Shown: positions 59,389 to 64,000 of the stretch, in pieces
How positions within the stretch are numbered: position 1 is the first letter of the stretch
Layout: each line of letters begins with the position of its first letter
DNA from: Bog-1198 sp963727045
GTDB lineage: Bacteria; Pseudomonadota; Gammaproteobacteria; Steroidobacterales; Steroidobacteraceae
NCBI GenBank assembly: GCA_963727045.1
Contig: CAVSES010000002.1
Span: forward strand, 1,364,001-1,428,000
Direction: 5' to 3'
DNA length: 64,000 nucleotides
Program-made: the position numbers and the translations under genes
The notes under the pieces: generated by a model
Told to the model about the DNA's origin: nothing
The model's database searches: none
What the model saw: only the letters and a program-made list of their open reading frames with translations

Positions 59389-60843
59389 TCAACTCACTCC
59401 GCCGACGCACACGTACTTGATTTCGGTGAAGTCCAGGATTCCATATTTCGAGCCCTCGCGGCCGATGCCCGATTCCTTGACGCCGCCGAATGGCGCCACT
59501 TCGGTGGAAATGATGCCGGTATTGAGCCCGACGATCCCGTACTCGATGGCTTCGCTCACGCGCCAGCTGCGCGCGAGGTCTCTCGTGTAGAGATAAGCGG
59601 CGAGTCCGAATTCGGTGTCGTTGGCCATGGCGATGGCCTCGGCCTCCGTTTGAAACTTGAACAAGGGCGCCACCGGACCGAAGGTCTCTTCGCGGGCGAC
59701 GAGCATCTTGGGCGTCACCTGAGTGAGGATCGTGGGCTCGAAGAATGTGCCGCCGAGGGCATGCCGTTTGCCTCCCAACCTGACGGATGCGCCCTTGGCC
59801 AGCGCATCCGCGATATGCTCCTCGATCTTGGCCACAGCTTTTGCGTCGATCAGCGGGCCTTGATCGGTTACGCCGGCCAATCCATCGCCGACACGCAGCT
59901 TGCCGACGGCTTCCGTCAGCTTTCGCGCAAACTCGTCGTAAATTCCGGCCTGCACCAGCAGACGGTTGGCACAAACACAGGTCTGGCCGGTGTTCCGATA
60001 CTTGCTGGCGATCGCCCCCTGCACGGCCGCATCCAGATCGGCGTCGTCGAAGACGATGAACGGCGCGTTGCCGCCCAATTCCAGGGATATCTTCTTGACG
60101 GTGGCGGCGCATTGCGCCATCAACTTCTTGCCGATCTCGGTGGATCCGGTGAAAGTCAGTTTGCGCACTGTCGGGTTCGACGTCATTTCGCCGCCGATCG
60201 CCGCCGCAGCTCCGGTGATGACATTGAAAACCCCCCTGGGGATGCCCGCCCTATGGCTGAGCTCCGCCAGAGCCAGCGCAGAATACGGGGTCTGCGTCGC
60301 CGGTTTGCACACCATGGTGCATCCTGCCGCGAGTGCGGGTGCGGCCTTGCGCGTGATCATCGCGGCCGGGAAATTCCACGGGGTGATGGCCGCAACCACG
60401 CCCACGGGCTGGCGCAGCACGAGAATTCGCTTGTCGGCTTGATGACCGGGGATGATGTCGCCGTACAAACGCTTGGCTTCCTCCGCAAACCACTCGATGA
60501 AGGAGGCGGCGTAGAGGATTTCACCCTTCGATTCGGCCAGCGGCTTGCCTTGTTCGGCGGTCATCAGCATGGCGAGATCCTCTTGATGCACGAGCATCAA
60601 GTCGAACCACCGCCGCAGCGCCGCGGCGCGCTCCTTGGCGGTGCGGGCCGACCACGCCGGCAGGGCCGCCGCCGCCGCTGCGATCGCGCGCCGGGTCTCC
60701 GCGGCGCCCATGTTCGGTATGGAGCCGAGTAATTCGGCCGTCGCTGGATTGTGCACCGGCAGCGTCGTGCCGTTATCCGCGGACATCCAGGCGCCGTCGA
60801 TGAAGCATGATTCGCGCAGCAGCAGTGTATCTTTCAGTTTCAT
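59389..60843 (-). CDS. gabD: NAD(P)+-dependent succinate-semialdehyde dehydrogenase-like aldehyde dehydrogenase
   Basis: 484 residues, close to GabD of E. coli (482). Active-site Glu is in ISLELGGNAPFIVFDDADLD, catalytic Cys in YRNTGQTCVCANRLLVQ, and the cofactor motif is LTFTGSTEIGKKLM; GGVKESGIGREGSKYG near the C-terminus is typical. It oxidises succinate semialdehyde or a related aldehyde to the acid. No transaminase gene (gabT) is adjacent, so the physiological substrate is unsure. Confidence 0.88.
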   Translation of the reverse strand: MKLKDTLLLRESCFIDGAWMSADNGTTLPVHNPATAELLGSIPNMGAAETRRAIAAAAAALPAWSARTAKERAAALRRWFDLMLVHQEDLAMLMTAEQGKPLAESKGEILYAASFIEWFAEEAKRLYGDIIPGHQADKRILVLRQPVGVVAAITPWNFPAAMITRKAAPALAAGCTMVCKPATQTPYSALALAELSHRAGIPRGVFNVITGAAAAIGGEMTSNPTVRKLTFTGSTEIGKKLMAQCAATVKKISLELGGNAPFIVFDDADLDAAVQGAIASKYRNTGQTCVCANRLLVQAGIYDEFARKLTEAVGKLRVGDGLAGVTDQGPLIDAKAVAKIEEHIADALAKGASVRLGGKRHALGGTFFEPTILTQVTPKMLVAREETFGPVAPLFKFQTEAEAIAMANDTEFGLAAYLYTRDLARSWRVSEAIEYGIVGLNTGIISTEVAPFGGVKESGIGREGSKYGILDFTEIKYVCVGGVS

Positions 60844-60899
60844 GAGTCAGCCCAAGTGCTCCGAGGCGGGCGCAAAGGATAGCGCGTTCGGCGAACCCG

Positions 60900-62213
60900 T
60901 CAACGCTCGAGAATGGCGGTGACGCCCATGCCGCCGGCCGTGCAGACCGAGATCAGGCCGCGTTTGGCGCGGTATTCATCGAGAATATTGGCGAGCGTGG
61001 CGACGATGCGCGCCCCGGTTGCCGCAAACGGGTGGCCGATCGCAAGGCTGCCGCCCTTCACGTTGAGTTTCGATCGATCGATGGCGCCGAGAGGTTCCGG
61101 AAGCCGCAGTTTGTCGCGGCAGAAGACCGGATCTGTCCAGGCTTTGAGCGTGCACAGCACCTGGCCCGCAAAAGCTTCGTGGATCTCGTAAAAATCGAAA
61201 TCCTGGAGGCCTACGCCGGCATCGCTCAACATTCGGGGCACCGCGTAGGCGGGCGCCATCAGCAGGCCCTCCTTCTTGTCGATGTAATCCACAGCGGCCA
61301 CCTTGCCGTAGCTCAAGTATGCCAGCACCGGCAGGTCGCGCTCGCGCGCCCACGCTTCCGACGCCATCAGCACCGCTGACGCGCCGTCCGTCATCGGCGT
61401 CGAATTCCCGGCGGTCAGGGTTCCCGCTCCCGACATATCGAACACCGGCTTCAGCTTCGCAAGCTTTTCGAGACTCGTATCGCCGCGGATATTGTTGTCT
61501 TGAGAAACACCGAGGTAGTCGCGCACCAATTCCTTGTAGAACCCGGAGGCGTATGCCGCGGTGGCCTTCTGATGGCTCTCGAGCGCCAATTGATCCTGCT
61601 CTGCACGCGTGATTCCCCATGCCTTCACCATGAGTTCCGTGCTTTCGCCCATCGACAAACCGGTTCTGGGTTCGGCGATGCCCGGCAGGACCGGCCGCAG
61701 CTTCCTCGGGCGCAAACCGAACCATGGACTCGCTCGTTCGCCGAAGGTCCTGCCTCGATAGCTTCGCAGCAGGATCTGCTGGAAGCTCCTGGGGTAGACC
61801 ACGGGCGGATCGCTCACGGTGTCGACACCCGCGGCAATTGCGCAATCGATCTGACCGAGCGCGATCTTGTTGCCGAGCGAAATGGACGCCTCCAGGCTGG
61901 TGCCGCACGCGCGCTGCAGATCGAGCCCCGGTGTTTCCGCGGCAAGTCCCGATCCGAGCACCGACTCGCGCGTCAAATTCCACTGGCTTGAATGCTTCAT
62001 GACCGCACCCGCAGCCACGTCGTCCAGCCGCTGTCCCTGCAGCCCATAGCGGTCGACCACGCCGCGCAGTGCCGCGGTCAGCATCTCTTGATTCCCCACC
62101 TCCGCGTAGGCGCCGTTGCCGCGCACGAACGGAATGCGCACGCCGCCGACGATGGCGACACGTCGCGGACTTGATCCGACCAGCATAGCGTTGACTCCCC
62201 GATGATGAAGCAT
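60900..62213 (-). CDS. acetyl-CoA acyltransferase (thiolase), FadI-like
   Basis: 437 residues, or 428 if started at ATG 62186 (MLVGSSPRRVAIVGGVRIPF). Catalytic nucleophile Cys in LQRACGTSLEASISLGNKIA; the second His in VKGGSLAIGHPFAATGARIV; second Cys in SVCTAGGMGVTAILER. The length and the C-terminus match FadI/beta-ketothiolases of beta-oxidation. Position downstream of the divergent DUF885 gene start (37 bases) and upstream of gabD; no FadJ-type gene is adjacent. Confidence 0.88.
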   Translation of the reverse strand: MLHHRGVNAMLVGSSPRRVAIVGGVRIPFVRGNGAYAEVGNQEMLTAALRGVVDRYGLQGQRLDDVAAGAVMKHSSQWNLTRESVLGSGLAAETPGLDLQRACGTSLEASISLGNKIALGQIDCAIAAGVDTVSDPPVVYPRSFQQILLRSYRGRTFGERASPWFGLRPRKLRPVLPGIAEPRTGLSMGESTELMVKAWGITRAEQDQLALESHQKATAAYASGFYKELVRDYLGVSQDNNIRGDTSLEKLAKLKPVFDMSGAGTLTAGNSTPMTDGASAVLMASEAWARERDLPVLAYLSYGKVAAVDYIDKKEGLLMAPAYAVPRMLSDAGVGLQDFDFYEIHEAFAGQVLCTLKAWTDPVFCRDKLRLPEPLGAIDRSKLNVKGGSLAIGHPFAATGARIVATLANILDEYRAKRGLISVCTAGGMGVTAILER

Positions 62214-62250
62214 CGGATTATGAACCTACCGGGCGGCTTATAATCGATTC

Positions 62251-63936
62251 ATGACCCGAATTTCGCCCATGGCCTTGCTCGCACCCGCGGTCTTGGCGCT
62301 GGCCGCCTGCGGTGCGCCGCCTCCACCGGCCGCACCGCAGGCTGCATCCCCCGCAGCTCCGGACGACAGCTTGAGTCGAATCGTCGAGCTGTATTGGGAT
62401 GAGCATGTGGTCCCCGGCAGTCCCTTGTCCGCACAATTCCTGGCGGATTCCCTGGACGTGGAGCGGCGCTTCCTGTCGGAAGTTCTCGAGGTTCCGCGCG
62501 CGGGTCTCGATGCGCAAGCAGCGCTTAGTTACGACATATTCAGGCGCCAGCGCGAGTTGGATATCGAGAGCTTCACGTACCCGTCCGAGCTCATGCCGGT
62601 CAATCCGTTCGACGGAGAACCTCAGCGTTTCGCGCGCCTGGCCGTGGATCTCACGCAGCATCCGCCCAAAACGGGCAAGGACTACGAGGATTGGCAGCTC
62701 CGGATCGACGAGTACGTACGATGGACGAGGCAGGCCATCGCGAACATGCGCGAAGGCATGCGGCGCGGCTACACTTCGCCGAAGATCCTGATGCAGCGCA
62801 TGCTGCCGCCGTTGCACGATTTCGGCAACGATGCGCCCGATAATCTGTTCTACGGCCCGCTGCGCACGCTGCCGGAAGCGATCAAAGAACCGGAGCGGAC
62901 GCGGATTGCGACGAGCCTCGCCGCGGCGGTCAAGGACAGGCTGCTGCCCGCCTACCGCGAATTGCACGACTTCATTCAAAGCGAGTATCTGCCCCGGGCA
63001 AGATCCAGTGTCGCCCTTTCGGCGCTGCCATTGGGACCATCCTGGTATTCGAGCCTGGTCCGGCGCGTAGCGGGTCCCCGTGCAACCCCGGGCGAGATTC
63101 ACGCCATCGGCCTGGCCGAAGTCGAACGCATTCGGGCGCGCCTCGGCTCCCTGCCCGCCGGTGCGCCGCCGGCAGCGCAGGGCGACCTGCTGAGCGACTA
63201 CCGGGAACTGAAGGAGCGGACTCTTGCGGCCATGCCGACCCTGTTCTCCGACGCACCGCCGGCCGATTTCGAGATTCGCGCCCTCGCCCCGATGGGCGAG
63301 GGCGCTGCGCCGTTGGCCTACCGGCGGGCAGTTCCCGAGTCCGGAACACCTGCCATCCTGTACGTGAATACCGGGAACGGAACGCGGCCCGCGGCCGTGG
63401 AGACCGCCGACTTTCTGCGGGAAGCGATACCCGGGCGTCACTATCAGTGGTCCCTTCAGCGGCAGCGGACCCTGTTGCCCAAGTTTCGACGATTCGGCAG
63501 CGAGCCGGCCTACGTCGAAGGGTGGGCCCTGTATGCTGCGTCTTTGGGCGAAGAATTGGGCGTCTACCGCGATGATGAGGCCAGACGAGGTTCAATATTG
63601 GCCCAATTGAAGTGCGCCGCCGCGTTGGTCGTCGACACGGGCATACATGCGATGAATTGGACGCGCGCGCAAGCAGCCGGGTATCTTCGGACGCAGCTGT
63701 CGGCGGAGGAGGCCGACGCCGATTCGATGGCGGATCGTTTCGTCGCCTCGCCGGCGAGCGCGCTGGCCTGCAAAATGGGCGAACTCAAGATTCAGGCCCT
63801 GCGCAGCCGGGCGGTCGAGACGCTGGGTCCGCGCTTCGACATCCGCGAATTTCATGCCGAAATCCTCAAGGACGGAGCCATGCCCCTCGACATACTCGAG
63901 ACAAAGATGAACCTCTGGATGGGGGCCCGGCGCTGA
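62251..63936 (+). CDS. DUF885 family lipoprotein with altered metalloprotease motif
   Basis: 561 residues. A signal peptide ends in the lipobox LAAC (C20), followed by a Pro/Ala-rich linker. The body matches DUF885 (helical, FTYPSELMPVNPFDG, YTSPKILMQRMLPPL, YVEGWALYAASLGEELGVY). The expected metal motif HEAxPGHHLQ of this family reads REAIPGRHYQ at about residues 390-399, with the first two His replaced by Arg, so catalysis may be lost. Family members act as probable metallopeptidases in the envelope. Confidence 0.83.
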   Translation: MTRISPMALLAPAVLALAACGAPPPPAAPQAASPAAPDDSLSRIVELYWDEHVVPGSPLSAQFLADSLDVERRFLSEVLEVPRAGLDAQAALSYDIFRRQRELDIESFTYPSELMPVNPFDGEPQRFARLAVDLTQHPPKTGKDYEDWQLRIDEYVRWTRQAIANMREGMRRGYTSPKILMQRMLPPLHDFGNDAPDNLFYGPLRTLPEAIKEPERTRIATSLAAAVKDRLLPAYRELHDFIQSEYLPRARSSVALSALPLGPSWYSSLVRRVAGPRATPGEIHAIGLAEVERIRARLGSLPAGAPPAAQGDLLSDYRELKERTLAAMPTLFSDAPPADFEIRALAPMGEGAAPLAYRRAVPESGTPAILYVNTGNGTRPAAVETADFLREAIPGRHYQWSLQRQRTLLPKFRRFGSEPAYVEGWALYAASLGEELGVYRDDEARRGSILAQLKCAAALVVDTGIHAMNWTRAQAAGYLRTQLSAEEADADSMADRFVASPASALACKMGELKIQALRSRAVETLGPRFDIREFHAEILKDGAMPLDILETKMNLWMGARR

Positions 63937-64000
63937 TGCCGGCCGCCCACGACAACCGCCAGGCGGCGATATCTGTCGAACACGCGCGATCGATCGGAGT
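63936..64000 (+). CDS. start of an unidentified ORF, cut by window edge
   Basis: ATG 63936 shares its A with the TGA of the DUF885 gene and opens MPAAHDNRQAAISVEHARSI to the window end (21 codons). The overlap suggests coupled translation. The fragment is too short to identify. Confidence 0.4.
   Translation, partial: MPAAHDNRQAAISVEHARSIG

Noticed and set aside
59338..60732. Plus-strand open frame of 464 codons
   Set aside because: Antisense to the aldehyde dehydrogenase gene, whose active-site residues are in the other strand.
1..64000. tRNA, rRNA, CRISPR arrays, transposases, prophage genes
   Set aside because: None could be seen by reading; there are no repeated spacer arrays, no integrase or transposase frames. 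A covariance-model scan would be the decisive test for small RNAs.

Overview
This window is high-GC chromosomal DNA, packed on both strands and free of rRNA, tRNA, CRISPR arrays and insertion sequences. The gene order (dprA-smg-topA-hemF; def-fmt-rsmB-DUF4390-ntrY-ntrX; sigma factor-DUF3619-DUF3106; SPOR-argS-priA) points to a Gammaproteobacterium near the Xanthomonadales/Nevskiales/Steroidobacteraceae. The exact taxon is an inference, because no marker sequence could be searched.

Region by region. 1-8.3 kb: oligopeptidase A (cut by the window edge), a LemA/GIDE membrane pair, glutathione reductase, aroE-hemB, an ECF sigma factor with a zinc-type anti-sigma factor, and rlmJ. 8.4-14.2 kb: a five-gene minus-strand operon encoding a MacAB-like exporter (adaptor, ATPase, two permeases) that ends in an HtrA-type protease. 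14.4-21.2 kb: a cupin, hemF, topA, smg, dprA and a LysM lipoprotein. 21.4-28.5 kb: a tightly overlapping plus-strand operon for peptide deformylation, initiator tRNA formylation and 16S rRNA methylation that continues into an NtrY/NtrX-like two-component system. 28.6-35.3 kb: SPOR protein, argS, priA, an AT-richer intergenic region with DnaA-box-like sites, then a second sigma-factor operon. 35.4-44.1 kb: a penicillin-acylase family enzyme and a secreted phosphoesterase from a very short divergent gap, the three-gene proton-translocating transhydrogenase, an HNH nuclease coupled to a flap-type 5'-3' nuclease, and an alpha/beta hydrolase.

44.2-46 kb holds an ABC-F gene (ybiT-like) preceded by short overlapping leader ORFs and an intrinsic terminator just before its start codon, the layout of a transcription attenuator. 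46-56.7 kb holds an M28 peptidase, then a minus-strand catabolic block: a trimethylamine-dehydrogenase-family enzyme, two Rieske oxygenase alpha subunits, a BetI-like TetR regulator and a PYROXD2-like oxidoreductase. Upstream lies alanine dehydrogenase with a divergent Lrp regulator. The block looks suited to N-demethylation of a methylated amine or betaine, but no oxygenase reductase is present in the window. 56.7-64 kb: two YceI proteins around a cytochrome b561, a VOC protein, an aldehyde dehydrogenase, a thiolase and a DUF885 lipoprotein whose metalloprotease motif looks broken.

The strongest candidates for something undescribed are the ybiT leader, the HNH/flap-nuclease pair with its inverted repeat, the NtrX-like regulator with a degenerate AAA+ domain, and the amine-demethylation block.
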